Source of the DNA: Mycetocola manganoxydans
Lineage (GTDB): Bacteria > Actinomycetota > Actinomycetes > Actinomycetales > Microbacteriaceae
NCBI RefSeq assembly: GCF_003667545.1
Contig: NZ_RCUV01000018.1
Location: forward strand, 1-64,000
Direction: 5' to 3'
Length of the DNA: 64,000 bases
Below the pieces are notes generated by a model. It made no database searches. It was not told the DNA's origin and saw nothing but the letters and a program-made list of their open reading frames with translations. Position 1 is the first letter of the stretch; each line of letters opens with the position of its first letter. The position numbers and the translations under genes are program-made. Positions 53,341 through 61,604 of the stretch are shown here, piece after piece.

Positions 53341-54342
53341 ATGCCTGAGACACCGTCGTTCGCCCGGCCCCTGCCGGACCTCGCTGAGCTGATCGCGTCG
53401 GCACGAGTCGTGACGTTGCCGCTCGCGACGCGGTTCCGCGGTATCGACGAACGCGAGGCGCTCCTCCTCGAGGGCGAGAACGGCTGGGCCGAGTTCTCCC
53501 CGTTCCTCGAGTACGACGACGCCGAAAGTGCGACCTGGTTGCGGGCTGCTGTCGAGTTCGCGTGGGGTGAGGTTCCTGCGGTGCTCCGCAGGAGCATCCC
53601 GGTCAATGCGACGGTTCCTGCCGTGCACGTGGACCGGGTCGCCGGCATCCTCAAGAGATTCGACGGATGCCGTACGGCCAAGATCAAGGTCGCGGAACGC
53701 GGGCAGACCCTCGTCGAGGACATCTCACGGGTCCGGCGTGTTCGAGATCTGATGGGCCCTGAAGGCCGGATCCGCGTCGACGCCAACGGCGGCTGGAACG
53801 TGGACGAGGCCGAGCACGCCATCCACGCCCTCGCCGAGTTCGACCTCGAGTACGTCGAGCAGCCGTGCGAGACCGTGCCCGAGCTCGTGGAGATCCGGCG
53901 CAGGACCAAGTACATGGGCGTTCCCATCGCCGCGGACGAGAGCGTCCGCAAGGAGGACGACCCGATCGCGGTCGCGCGGAGCGGGGCGGCAGACATCCTC
54001 GTGCTCAAGGCTCAGCCGCTCGGGGGCATCCGTCGAGCGCTCGACGTGATCGCCGAGGCCGGGCTTCCCGCCGTCGTGTCGAGTGCGCTCGACACCTCCG
54101 TCGGCCTGTCGATGGGGGCGTGGCTCGCTGCCGCCGTCCCCGAGCTCGACTACGACTGCGGGCTGGGCACCGCGTCACTCCTGTCGGCGGATGTCACGGA
54201 CGATCCGCTGCACGCGGTGAACGGGTCGATCGATGTGCGGCGGGTCATCCCGTCGCCGCGCCTGCTGGACGGCTACGCGGCATCCGCTGAGCGTCGCGAC
54301 TGGTGGCTGGACCGCCTGAAGCGCTGCTACGCGCTCCTCTGA
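53341..54342 (+). CDS. menC: o-succinylbenzoate synthase
   Basis: This 333-residue enolase-superfamily enzyme dehydrates SHCHC to o-succinylbenzoate. The catalytic Lys pair is in AKIKV (Lys114, Lys116); metal ligands are Asp147 (VDANGGW), Glu173 (EQPC) and Asp199 (AADES); the second base is Lys223 (LKAQPLGG). Complete and of normal length. A CAGAAT hexamer ends 6 bases before the ATG, a weaker match to the leaderless pattern. It converges with ccsA across a long inverted repeat. Confidence 0.94.
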   Translation: MPETPSFARPLPDLAELIASARVVTLPLATRFRGIDEREALLLEGENGWAEFSPFLEYDDAESATWLRAAVEFAWGEVPAVLRRSIPVNATVPAVHVDRVAGILKRFDGCRTAKIKVAERGQTLVEDISRVRRVRDLMGPEGRIRVDANGGWNVDEAEHAIHALAEFDLEYVEQPCETVPELVEIRRRTKYMGVPIAADESVRKEDDPIAVARSGAADILVLKAQPLGGIRRALDVIAEAGLPAVVSSALDTSVGLSMGAWLAAAVPELDYDCGLGTASLLSADVTDDPLHAVNGSIDVRRVIPSPRLLDGYAASAERRDWWLDRLKRCYALL

Positions 54343-54343
54343 T

Positions 54344-54405
54344 CGCGAGTTGCCCACTTTCGTGGGTGCGGAGCGCCGTGCACCCGCGAAACCGGGCAAA
54401 TCGCG
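54344..54405. repeat. intergenic long inverted repeat, family A copy 3
   Basis: Imperfect arms of about 26 bases, cgcgagttgcccactttcgt and complement, with an 8-base loop. They are related to the copies at 21601 and 22986 and begin one base after the menC stop, facing ccsA. Confidence 0.9.
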
Positions 54406-54417
54406 GACCTGGGAGGG

Positions 54418-55419
54418 CTAGAGGCCCGAGTACGCGTGCAGGCCCTTGAAGAAGAGGTTCACGACCGAGAAGTTGAACATCACCGCGGCGAATCCGATGA
54501 TCGCGAGCCAGGCGGACCGTGAGCCACGCCAGCCGCGAGTGGCCCGCGCGTGGATGTACCCGGCGTAGATCACCCAGATGATGAAGGTCCACACCTCTTT
54601 GGTGTCCCAGCCCCAATACCGGCCCCACGCGCGCTCGGCCCAGATCGCACCGGCGATGAGGGTGAACGTCCACAGGATGAAGCCGACGATGTTGGTGCGG
54701 TAGGCAAGGTTCTCGAGCCGCTGCGCCGTCGGCAGCGTGGCGAGGAACTTGAGTTTGAGCGTCTTCAGGTCGGCCCCGCCACTCTGGCGACGGTGCTGAA
54801 CGAGCTGGAGAACGGACAGCGCGAAACCGAGGGCGAAGAACGCGGTCGCTGCAGACGCGACGAACACGTGGATGATCAGCCAGGCAGACTGCAACGCCGG
54901 CGGAAGCGGCACGACCTCGACGTAGAAGTTGACGGCGGCGATCCCGAGCAGAACAAGAACGAGCCCGGTGATGAACGTACCGAGAAAGCGCAGGTCGATC
55001 CGCAGGAGCACCACGAGGTACACGGCTGTGATGAGGACTGTTCCGGTCAGGCCGAACTCGTACATGTTCGCCCACGGCACCCGCTCGGCGGCGACGCCGC
55101 GGGTGATCACGGAGGTCAGGTGCAACAGGAAAGCAAGCACCGTCAGCGCGAGCGCGACCCGCAGAACGGGCGAGCGCCGGGCTTCGACCTGCGGGGCGTC
55201 GACGTCTGGCCTGGTGAGCGTGGCGACGGATGAATCGCCGGTTCGCGCGGCGACGGCCCCGGCAGCAGCTGACGCAGCGTTCCCGGATGCCATCCCGTCC
55301 GCCACGGCCGTGACGTCGGCTGAGCGACGGGCGAGGTCGAGCGAGAACGCGATGAAGGCGAGCGCGTACATCGCCATTGCCGACCAGAGGGAGAGCACTG
55401 ACAGTTGGTTGAGATCCAC
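54418..55419 (-). CDS. ccsA: cytochrome c biogenesis protein CcsA/ResC
   Basis: This 333-residue membrane protein of the heme-handling protein family has about eight helices and the WWD domain WGRYWGWDTKEVW near residues 272-284, which holds heme for attachment to apocytochrome c outside the membrane. Conserved His residues flank it. With ResB it forms the System II synthetase. The start is GTG 55419, 3 bases after the DUF3054 stop. A variable Ala-rich loop lies at residues about 35-75. Confidence 0.93.
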   Translation of the reverse strand: MDLNQLSVLSLWSAMAMYALAFIAFSLDLARRSADVTAVADGMASGNAASAAAGAVAARTGDSSVATLTRPDVDAPQVEARRSPVLRVALALTVLAFLLHLTSVITRGVAAERVPWANMYEFGLTGTVLITAVYLVVLLRIDLRFLGTFITGLVLVLLGIAAVNFYVEVVPLPPALQSAWLIIHVFVASAATAFFALGFALSVLQLVQHRRQSGGADLKTLKLKFLATLPTAQRLENLAYRTNIVGFILWTFTLIAGAIWAERAWGRYWGWDTKEVWTFIIWVIYAGYIHARATRGWRGSRSAWLAIIGFAAVMFNFSVVNLFFKGLHAYSGL

Positions 55420-55422
55420 GAT

Positions 55423-55839
55423 CTAAGGGTACCTCTCGGTTGTGCGGCGAGATTCTGCGGATGCCGCCAGCGAACGACGGCGGCGGCGGATGAGCGCGTC
55501 GATCGCGCGCCAGCCCACGAACAGCAGGCCGAGTACCAGCGTTGCGACGATGATGAACGGCACGGCGGTGCCCTGACCGGATGCCGCGCGAAGCAGCATC
55601 CCGCCGGTTACGGTCACGACCCAGATCCAGACCCCCTGGCCGACGCTCACCGGACGGCGAAGCACCGCGACGACGAGCCAGGCGGCGGTGAGCGCTGCAG
55701 CGAACGGCCACCAGGCGATGAGCAGCCCGAGGATGCCGGGGGTCTCCTGGTGGGTTGCCCTGCCGACGATCACGAACAGCAGGGTGGCCGCAAGGTCGAA
55801 GCCGAACGCGCGTGCGCTGTAGCCCAACGAGGTACTCAT
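55423..55839 (-). CDS. DUF3054 four-helix membrane protein
   Basis: A 138-residue integral membrane protein with about four helices (FDLAATLLFVIVGRATH at the start, GVWIWVVTVTGGMLLRAASGQG in the middle) and a basic C-terminal tail. It matches the DUF3054 pattern. The gene overlaps resB by 4 bases and precedes ccsA by 3 bases, so it is made with the cytochrome c maturation proteins, but no role in that process is established. Confidence 0.8.
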   Translation of the reverse strand: MSTSLGYSARAFGFDLAATLLFVIVGRATHQETPGILGLLIAWWPFAAALTAAWLVVAVLRRPVSVGQGVWIWVVTVTGGMLLRAASGQGTAVPFIIVATLVLGLLFVGWRAIDALIRRRRRSLAASAESRRTTERYP

Positions 55840-57518
55840 CGGGGCAGGCCGAGAGCTGTCCCGTGCCGGTAGGCGAGGGCATCCACGGCTTCACCGAGTC
55901 CGGGGTCTTCACCACGGGCGAGCCCGGCGTATTCGACCCGGACCGTGCCGTCGGCATTGTCTGTCGCCTTGATCCACACCCGGCGGCGGGGAACGAACAG
56001 TGAGGTCAGCAGTCCACCGAGGATGAGGATGGCGAAGGTGAGCACCCAGCCCTGGGTCGGGTCGCGGTGTACGTCGAACGAAGCAAAGCGCGCGACGGAA
56101 CCCGCGAAGTCGGCGGTCGTGACGGCATCCTCAGCGGGCGCCGCGGCATCCGGATTCGCGTTCTCGAAGGTGATCGTGCCGCGGCCACCGGGAAGATCCT
56201 GGCTCTGTCCCGGCATGAGCTCGATCGAGTCGACGCCGGTCTTGCCTCCGGTGAGCTGTGTCATGTCGTCGATGTCGAGCGAGTACACCGACTTTGGCGC
56301 ACCGTCGTTGATACCGAGGTCGCCGGAGTACACGTTGAGGGTGAGGACGGGGAAGACGAGGTCGGGATACGTGGAGGTGTACGCACCGGTCTCGAGTTCG
56401 TAAGCGGTCGGGTACAGGAACCCGATCATGCCGAGCTGTTCCTCGAGGCCGTCTGGAACCTTGATCACTCCGAGCGAGGTGAGGTTGCCGTCCTGGGGAA
56501 GGAAGGGCACCGAGTCCGTCCACACGATGGTGCCATCCGGGTCCCGCACGGTGATTTTGGGGGCGTACCCGTTGCCGAGCAGGTAGACGTCCGTCCCCTC
56601 GAAGCGGAGCGGATCGTTGACCTTGACGGCGCGTTCCTCGGTGTCGCCGTTCGGCAGCCGGGTGGTGACGTTCGCCGTGAAGTCGATCGGCTGGCCGTAC
56701 GCGTCGAGGTTCTCCTTCTCGTACGTCACATCGAACTTGTCGAGGGTGAGCGCGTACGGAGCGAGGTCGTCTGGGTTGTAGAAACGGCCGGGGTTGAACG
56801 AGTTGTAGTCGAGAAGGGTGTTGACGAAGGTCTGGCCCTCGACCACGACGCGTTGCCCGGCGTACCCGAGCCCGCCACCGACCGCGACGGTGACGAGCAT
56901 CCCGACGAGGGCGGAGTGGAAGACGAGGTTGCCGGTCTCGCGCAGGTAGCCGCGTTCGGCCGAGACGGACACGTCACCGTTCTTGCCCTGGTACAGCTCG
57001 GTCCGGTAACCCGACTTCTTGAGCAGGGTGTGCGCGGATTCGATCGCCGCTCCGGCATCGCCGCCTTCAAGGGTGACATCGGTGTGCGCCGCCAGTCGCT
57101 CCAGTCGTGCCGGCGTGCGCGGCGGCTTCGAACGCATCGCCTGGAAGTGGTGCTTCGTTCGCGGGACGACACAGCCGATGAGAGACACGAACAACAGCAG
57201 GTAGATGCTCGAGAACCAGACGGAACCGTACACGTCGAACATCTGGATGTTGTCGAGGATCGGCGCGAGGTCGGGGTTGTCTGTGAAGTACTGGATGACA
57301 CCGTTGGGGTCCGAGCTGCGTTGCGGAACAAGCGAACCGGGAACAGCGGCGATCGCGAGCAGCAGGAGCAGCAGCAGCGCCGTGCGCATGCTCGTCAGCT
57401 GCCGCCAGATGAAGCGAAGGGTGCCGACGAAGCCCAGCTTGGGCTGCATGATGTCGTTCGATGGACCGTCGGCGCGCTGGGGAGCGCCCGCGTCAACGTA
57501 ATCAGATGGTCGTGACAT
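55836..57518 (-). CDS. resB: cytochrome c biogenesis protein ResB
   Basis: This 560-residue protein has three N-terminal helices (RTALLLLLLLAIAAVPGSLVPQ; VWFSSIYLLLFVSLIGCVVPR), another after about residue 210 (VFHSALVGMLVTVAVGGGLGYAG), a large extracellular domain (about 235-500) and a final helix. It works with CcsA to move reduced heme and join it to the CxxCH of apocytochrome c. The start is ATG 57518, overlapping the end of ccdA by 17 bases. Confidence 0.94.
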   Translation of the reverse strand: MSRPSDYVDAGAPQRADGPSNDIMQPKLGFVGTLRFIWRQLTSMRTALLLLLLLAIAAVPGSLVPQRSSDPNGVIQYFTDNPDLAPILDNIQMFDVYGSVWFSSIYLLLFVSLIGCVVPRTKHHFQAMRSKPPRTPARLERLAAHTDVTLEGGDAGAAIESAHTLLKKSGYRTELYQGKNGDVSVSAERGYLRETGNLVFHSALVGMLVTVAVGGGLGYAGQRVVVEGQTFVNTLLDYNSFNPGRFYNPDDLAPYALTLDKFDVTYEKENLDAYGQPIDFTANVTTRLPNGDTEERAVKVNDPLRFEGTDVYLLGNGYAPKITVRDPDGTIVWTDSVPFLPQDGNLTSLGVIKVPDGLEEQLGMIGFLYPTAYELETGAYTSTYPDLVFPVLTLNVYSGDLGINDGAPKSVYSLDIDDMTQLTGGKTGVDSIELMPGQSQDLPGGRGTITFENANPDAAAPAEDAVTTADFAGSVARFASFDVHRDPTQGWVLTFAILILGGLLTSLFVPRRRVWIKATDNADGTVRVEYAGLARGEDPGLGEAVDALAYRHGTALGLPR

Positions 57519-58248
57519 AACCGTCTATCAATACTCCGACTCGTGACATGAGGACTCCCCACAGGCCGGACACCATGAGCACACCGATGAGGATGAGCAG
57601 GATGCCGCCTGCGACGTTGATCGCGCGGATATGCCGTTTCAGGAATGCAACCGATCCGGTGACCCAGTTGAGTCCTGCGGCGACGAGGAGGAACGGAATC
57701 CCGAGGCCGAGGCAGTAGACGAGGCCGAGGAGCGCACCGCGCCCTGTCGACCCCGAGTTGAGGCTGAGCGCCTGGATCGCGATGAGGGTGGGACCGAGGC
57801 ACGGCGCCCAGCCGATCGCGAAGACGACGCCGAGGAGTGGGGCACCGGCGAGCCCCGTCACCGGACGGAACGAGGACTTCACCGTGCGCTGCAGGAACGA
57901 GAACTGGCCGACGAAGACAAGTCCCATCACGATGACGACGACGCCGAGAACGCGAGTGATGACATCCTGCCACTGAACCACGAAGGCGCCGATCGTGCCG
58001 GCGAAGGCACCGATGAGAACGAAGACGATGCTGAAGCCGAGCACGAACAGCAGCGCTCCGAGCATCACCCGGGAGCGGGCTGGAGCCTGCTTGGTGCGTG
58101 GGCCGTTCGACATGCCGCTGACGTAACCGAGGTAGCCGGGGACGAGGGGCAGAACGCACGGCGACGCGAACGACACCAGACCGGCGAGCAGGGCTATGGG
58201 GACGGCCGCGATGAGCTGGCCGTTGAGGACGATCTCACCCGGGTTCAT
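57502..58248 (-). CDS. ccdA: thiol-disulfide transporter CcdA
   Basis: This 248-residue, six-helix DsbD-family protein carries one redox Cys in each half: Cys31 in FASPCVLPLVPGYLGY and Cys150 in GWAPCLGP. It passes electrons from cytoplasmic thioredoxin to ResA. The start is ATG 58248; an upstream frame to 58335 overlaps resA antisense-like sequence and is rejected. It follows resA by 7 bases. Confidence 0.94.
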   Translation of the reverse strand: MNPGEIVLNGQLIAAVPIALLAGLVSFASPCVLPLVPGYLGYVSGMSNGPRTKQAPARSRVMLGALLFVLGFSIVFVLIGAFAGTIGAFVVQWQDVITRVLGVVVIVMGLVFVGQFSFLQRTVKSSFRPVTGLAGAPLLGVVFAIGWAPCLGPTLIAIQALSLNSGSTGRGALLGLVYCLGLGIPFLLVAAGLNWVTGSVAFLKRHIRAINVAGGILLILIGVLMVSGLWGVLMSRVGVLIDGYVTTI

Positions 58249-58255
58249 GTCTGCG

Positions 58256-58843
58256 CTACTCCGCGATCGCGTCGCTGATGAGCGTGCGGAGAATGGAAGC
58301 GTCCTTGAGCTGGCCGAGGATGCGGGCCGAGACACGGCCTTCCTTGTCGAGCACGATCGTCGTGGGCACTGCCTTCGGCGGGACGGTTCCGGTGAATGCG
58401 AGCTTCACTGCGCCGTCCTGGACGTCGAGGATCGAGGGGTAGGTGATGCCGTAGCTCTCGTTGAAGGACAGGGCGGTGTCGGCCTGGTCATAGACGTTGA
58501 CGCCGATGAACTGGGCACCCTTGCCGTCGAATTCCGCACTGAGTTCCTGCAGGTCGGGTGCTTCGGCACGGCAGGGAGCACACGCGGCGTACCAGAAGTT
58601 GACGACGAGAACGTCTCCGGCGAAGTCGGCGGAGGAGATCTCCTCACCGGTCTCGATCTCACCGGAGAAGCTGATGGATTCGCCACGCTCCCCCTCCGGA
58701 ATCTCGGTGACCGACCCGTCGCCGGCGATGTAACCCTTGTTGCTGCCCTCTTTGTATTGATCGGCAAGCGGGTCGCTGGAGCAGCCGGCAAGAAGGAGGG
58801 TGGCGGCGACAGCGATCGCGACCGCGCGCATCCGTCGTCTCAT
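58256..58843 (-). CDS. resA: ResA-like thiol-disulfide oxidoreductase lipoprotein
   Basis: This 195-residue thioredoxin-fold protein is anchored outside by a lipobox LLAGC (Cys21). The active site is Cys88-Ala-Pro-Cys91, followed by the cis-Pro region AVPTTIV. It reduces the heme-binding cysteines of apocytochrome c with electrons from CcdA. The start is ATG 58843, with GGGAGCGG just upstream; ATGA overlaps the stop of the preceding phosphatase gene by 4 bases. Confidence 0.93.
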   Translation of the reverse strand: MRRRMRAVAIAVAATLLLAGCSSDPLADQYKEGSNKGYIAGDGSVTEIPEGERGESISFSGEIETGEEISSADFAGDVLVVNFWYAACAPCRAEAPDLQELSAEFDGKGAQFIGVNVYDQADTALSFNESYGITYPSILDVQDGAVKLAFTGTVPPKAVPTTIVLDKEGRVSARILGQLKDASILRTLISDAIAE

Positions 58844-59475
58844 ACCGCTCCCACGTCCGTTGCGTCCTCGGCGAGCGAGGCGGCCGGGTCGGTGTAACCG
58901 ACCTCGACGAAGACCCCGTCGCGGTGCTCGAACGTCGTGATGCTCGACAGGGCGCACCGGCGCTGGCGCGGGTCGTGCGGGAGTTTGCCGTCGCCGAGCG
59001 CTGAGTGGACCATCCAGATCGGAAGCTGGTGGCTGACCAGGACGACGTCACCAGACGGCGTCGACTCCCAGGCGTCGCGAACAGCGTCGAGCATGCGAGC
59101 GACGATCGACACGTACGGCTCGCCCCACGTTGGCTTGCTCGGGTTCCGCAGCGCGAACCAGTTGGCGGGGTTCCGCAGGGCGAGCCGCATGACGGTGCCC
59201 TCGAAGTGGTTGGTGGGTTCGATGATCCGCTCATCGGTTTCGATGCCGAGCTCGAAACGATCGGCGATCGGCGCAGCCGATTCCTGTGCCCGCTGGAGGG
59301 GGGATGCCACGAGTCGCGTGATCTCGCGGTCGCGCGCGGCGAGATCATCGGCAGCGGCCGCCGCCATCCGTTCACCGAGTTCGGACAGGCGGTACCCGGG
59401 AAGGCGCCCGTAGAGGACGCGGAGGGGATTATGCACCTCGCCGTGACGGACGAGATGGATCTGGCTGGCTACCAC
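58840..59475 (-). CDS. histidine phosphatase (phosphoglycerate mutase-like)
   Basis: This 211-residue protein begins with the RHG signature HLVRHGEVHNP and has the second catalytic His in LVSHQLPIWMV. The start is set at GTG 59475 because a TAGACT hexamer ends 7 bases before it, predicting a leaderless mRNA; the GGGAGG between them is too close to act as a normal ribosome-binding site. An open frame far upstream is antisense to aspS and is rejected. It heads the resA-ccdA-resB-DUF3054-ccsA operon, as in many actinobacteria. Substrate unknown. Confidence 0.85.
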   Translation of the reverse strand: MVASQIHLVRHGEVHNPLRVLYGRLPGYRLSELGERMAAAAADDLAARDREITRLVASPLQRAQESAAPIADRFELGIETDERIIEPTNHFEGTVMRLALRNPANWFALRNPSKPTWGEPYVSIVARMLDAVRDAWESTPSGDVVLVSHQLPIWMVHSALGDGKLPHDPRQRRCALSSITTFEHRDGVFVEVGYTDPAASLAEDATDVGAV

Positions 59476-59580
59476 ACCTCCCAGTCTACGTTTCGTAGAA
59501 CTTGGAAAGTACCGTGAGCGCTGCCGCCGGACAGAAGCAGGAATCCGCGCGAGTTGACGGCTCGCGTAAGCTTGACCCCC

Positions 59581-60921
59581 GTGACTACACGCGCATTGAT
59601 CAAGAACCTGGCCGACCTCCCCGAGGGCCCCGTCTCCGTCTCCGGTTGGGTCGAGACCGTCCGCGACCAGAAGAAGGTGCAGTTCATCGTTCTCCGCGAT
59701 GAGTCCGGCGCCGCCCAGCTGGTCAATCCGGCCGTTCGCGAACTGAACGACGAGGACGACGCATCCGCATCGAAGCTCGCCATCACCGAGACGATCTCTG
59801 CGCTGGCTCACGGCTCGTTCATCACCGTCACCGGCACGCTCAAGCACGACGAGCGGGTCAAGCTCGGCGGGCTCGAGATCAAGCTCGACACCCTCGACGT
59901 CGTCGGAGAGGCACTGCCCGACACCCCCATCGCCGCGGACTCGAGCCTCGACAAGCGCATGGACTGGCGCTTCCTCGACCTGCGCAACCCGAAGCAGAAC
60001 CTCATCTTCCGCATCCAGACCACGTTCGAGCACGCACTCCGCACCTACTGGATGGACAACGACTTCATCGAGCTGCACACGCCGAAGCTCATGGCGTCGG
60101 CGAGCGAGTCACGCGCAGAGCTGTTCGAGGTCGAGTACTTCGACACCAAGGCGTACCTCGCGCAGAGCCCCCAGTTCTTCAAGCAGATGGCCCAGTCGGC
60201 CGGCTTCGGAAAGATCTTCGAGGTCGGACCGGCGTTCCGCGCCGACCCGTCGTTCACCTCGCGCCACGCCACCGAGTTCACCTCGATCGACTCCGAGATC
60301 AGCTGGATCGACTCGCACGACGACGTCATGCAGTTGCACGAGGACCTCATCGTCGCCGGCTTCAGTGCGGTCAAGGAGAAGCACGGCGACGAGATCAAGG
60401 CACTCTTCGACATCGAGGTCATCGTTCCGACGACCCCGTTCCCGCGGATCCCGCTCGCCGAGGCGAAGCGCATCGTCGCCGAGCGCGGCTACGAGGTTCC
60501 GCGTGCAGACGACGACATGGATCCAGAGGGCGAGCGCCAGATCGCGGCGTACGTCGCCGAGACGTTCGGGCACGAATTCGTGTTTCTCACGGACTACGCG
60601 TCCAGCATCCGCCCGTTCTATCACATGCGTCACGACGGCGACGCGTCGATCACCAAGAGCTACGACCTCATCTTCAACGGTGTCGAAATCTCGACCGGCG
60701 CCCAGCGTGAGCACCGCATCGACGTGCTCATCGCGCAGGCGAAGGAGAAGGGTCTCGAGCCCGAGGAACTGGAGTTTTACCTCGACTTCTTCCGCTACGG
60801 CGTTCCCCCGCACGGCGGCTTCGGCATGGGGCTCGCCCGCGTGCTGATGCTCATGCTGCACGAGACGTCGATCCGCGAGGTCACGTACCTGTTCCGCGGA
60901 CCGACGCGCCTGCTCCCGTAG
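59581..60921 (+). CDS. aspS: aspartyl-tRNA synthetase, short archaeal type
   Basis: This 446-residue class II synthetase has an N-terminal OB-fold anticodon domain (residues about 15-110), motif 2 FEVGPAFRADPSFTSRHATEF near 213-233 and motif 3 GFGMGLARVLMLML near the end. It lacks the roughly 130-residue GAD insertion of normal bacterial AspRS (about 590 residues), and SPQFFKQM is characteristic of archaeal/eukaryotic AspRS. Such enzymes in bacteria are often non-discriminating and charge tRNA-Asn with Asp for GatCAB. The start is GTG 59581, with TAAGCT ending 8 bases before it. An AsnRS is unlikely. Confidence 0.9.
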   Translation: MTTRALIKNLADLPEGPVSVSGWVETVRDQKKVQFIVLRDESGAAQLVNPAVRELNDEDDASASKLAITETISALAHGSFITVTGTLKHDERVKLGGLEIKLDTLDVVGEALPDTPIAADSSLDKRMDWRFLDLRNPKQNLIFRIQTTFEHALRTYWMDNDFIELHTPKLMASASESRAELFEVEYFDTKAYLAQSPQFFKQMAQSAGFGKIFEVGPAFRADPSFTSRHATEFTSIDSEISWIDSHDDVMQLHEDLIVAGFSAVKEKHGDEIKALFDIEVIVPTTPFPRIPLAEAKRIVAERGYEVPRADDDMDPEGERQIAAYVAETFGHEFVFLTDYASSIRPFYHMRHDGDASITKSYDLIFNGVEISTGAQREHRIDVLIAQAKEKGLEPEELEFYLDFFRYGVPPHGGFGMGLARVLMLMLHETSIREVTYLFRGPTRLLP

Positions 60922-60950
60922 GTCGTTCGACGACCTCAGCAACGCGCCAA

Positions 60951-61010
60951 TTCACGTGGTGCGGTCGGATTCACCCGTTAGGACGGGTGTATCCGACCGG
61001 AACGAGTGAA
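60951..61010. repeat. intergenic long inverted repeat, family B copy 2
   Basis: Inner arms ggtcggattcaccc and gggtgtatccgacc flank an 8-base loop, with weaker outer pairing (ttcac/gtgaa). The core is shared with 40642-40709. It lies between the convergent aspS and Dabb genes. Confidence 0.88.
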
Positions 61011-61029
61011 AACGCGGATGCGACGCGCG

Positions 61030-61329
61030 TCAGACCTCGAAGTCGACGGCGACGCGGTCTGCACGGACCTCGCCGATGTACTTGCCGACTCGCTGGTGTT
61101 CCGGGTGCACCGAGTACCGCTCGAGCGCGTCGGCATCGTCGAAGTCAGCGACGAGCACGACGTCCCAGTTGGCCTCCGGGAACAGCACGTTGCTTCCCAC
61201 CTCGAGCGCGCGGATCTCGGGGATGAGTGCCGGGAGCTCGTTCATCTGACGGGTGATCTCGGCGGCGTGCTCCGCCTTGGTGGCGGCATCCGTCGCGGCG
61301 AGTTTCCAGCAGACGATGTGGCGGATCAT
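61030..61329 (-). CDS. Dabb (stress-responsive A/B barrel) domain protein
   Basis: A 99-residue single-domain protein with the family pattern IRHIVCWKLAATDAATKAEHAAEI, a central NWDVVLVADFDDADALERY and YSVHPEHQRVGKYI. These proteins form dimeric alpha/beta barrels with varied or unknown functions. The start overlaps the upstream glutaredoxin-like gene by 4 bases, so the two are coupled. Confidence 0.87.
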   Translation of the reverse strand: MIRHIVCWKLAATDAATKAEHAAEITRQMNELPALIPEIRALEVGSNVLFPEANWDVVLVADFDDADALERYSVHPEHQRVGKYIGEVRADRVAVDFEV

Positions 61330-61595
61330 GTGAGCTCCAGGAGTGCGGTGGTCAGGCGGACCGGGTCGATCCGCCAGTAGTTGTGGACCCGCCCGTTGAT
61401 GAGCAGCACGGGGATCTCCTCGACGTACTTCGCCGACAGCGCCGGATCGTCAAGGATCGAGACCTCGTCGAGGGTGATCGACGGGGCATCCGTTCTCGTC
61501 GACAGGTCGTCGATCACACCGGTGACGACCGTGCGTGCGTCATCACAGAGATGACAGCCCGGTTTGCCGATGAGGGTGAGGGATGCCGTTGCCAC
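61326..61595 (-). CDS. glutaredoxin-like protein (DUF836 type)
   Basis: An 89-residue thioredoxin-fold protein with the redox pair Cys14-His-Leu-Cys17 and a cis-Pro in EEIPVLLING. It is a small cytoplasmic dithiol protein; partner unknown. The GTG at 61595 has TAGGCT ending 6 bases upstream, so it is predicted leaderless. It is first of the two-gene unit with the Dabb protein. Confidence 0.87.
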   Translation of the reverse strand: MATASLTLIGKPGCHLCDDARTVVTGVIDDLSTRTDAPSITLDEVSILDDPALSAKYVEEIPVLLINGRVHNYWRIDPVRLTTALLELT

Positions 61596-61604
61596 CGTTC
61601 CAGC

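Noticed and set aside
54245-55957. 570-codon minus-strand frame overlapping ccsA and DUF3054
   Set aside because: Out of frame with two clear membrane-protein genes; Arg-rich composition with no domain.
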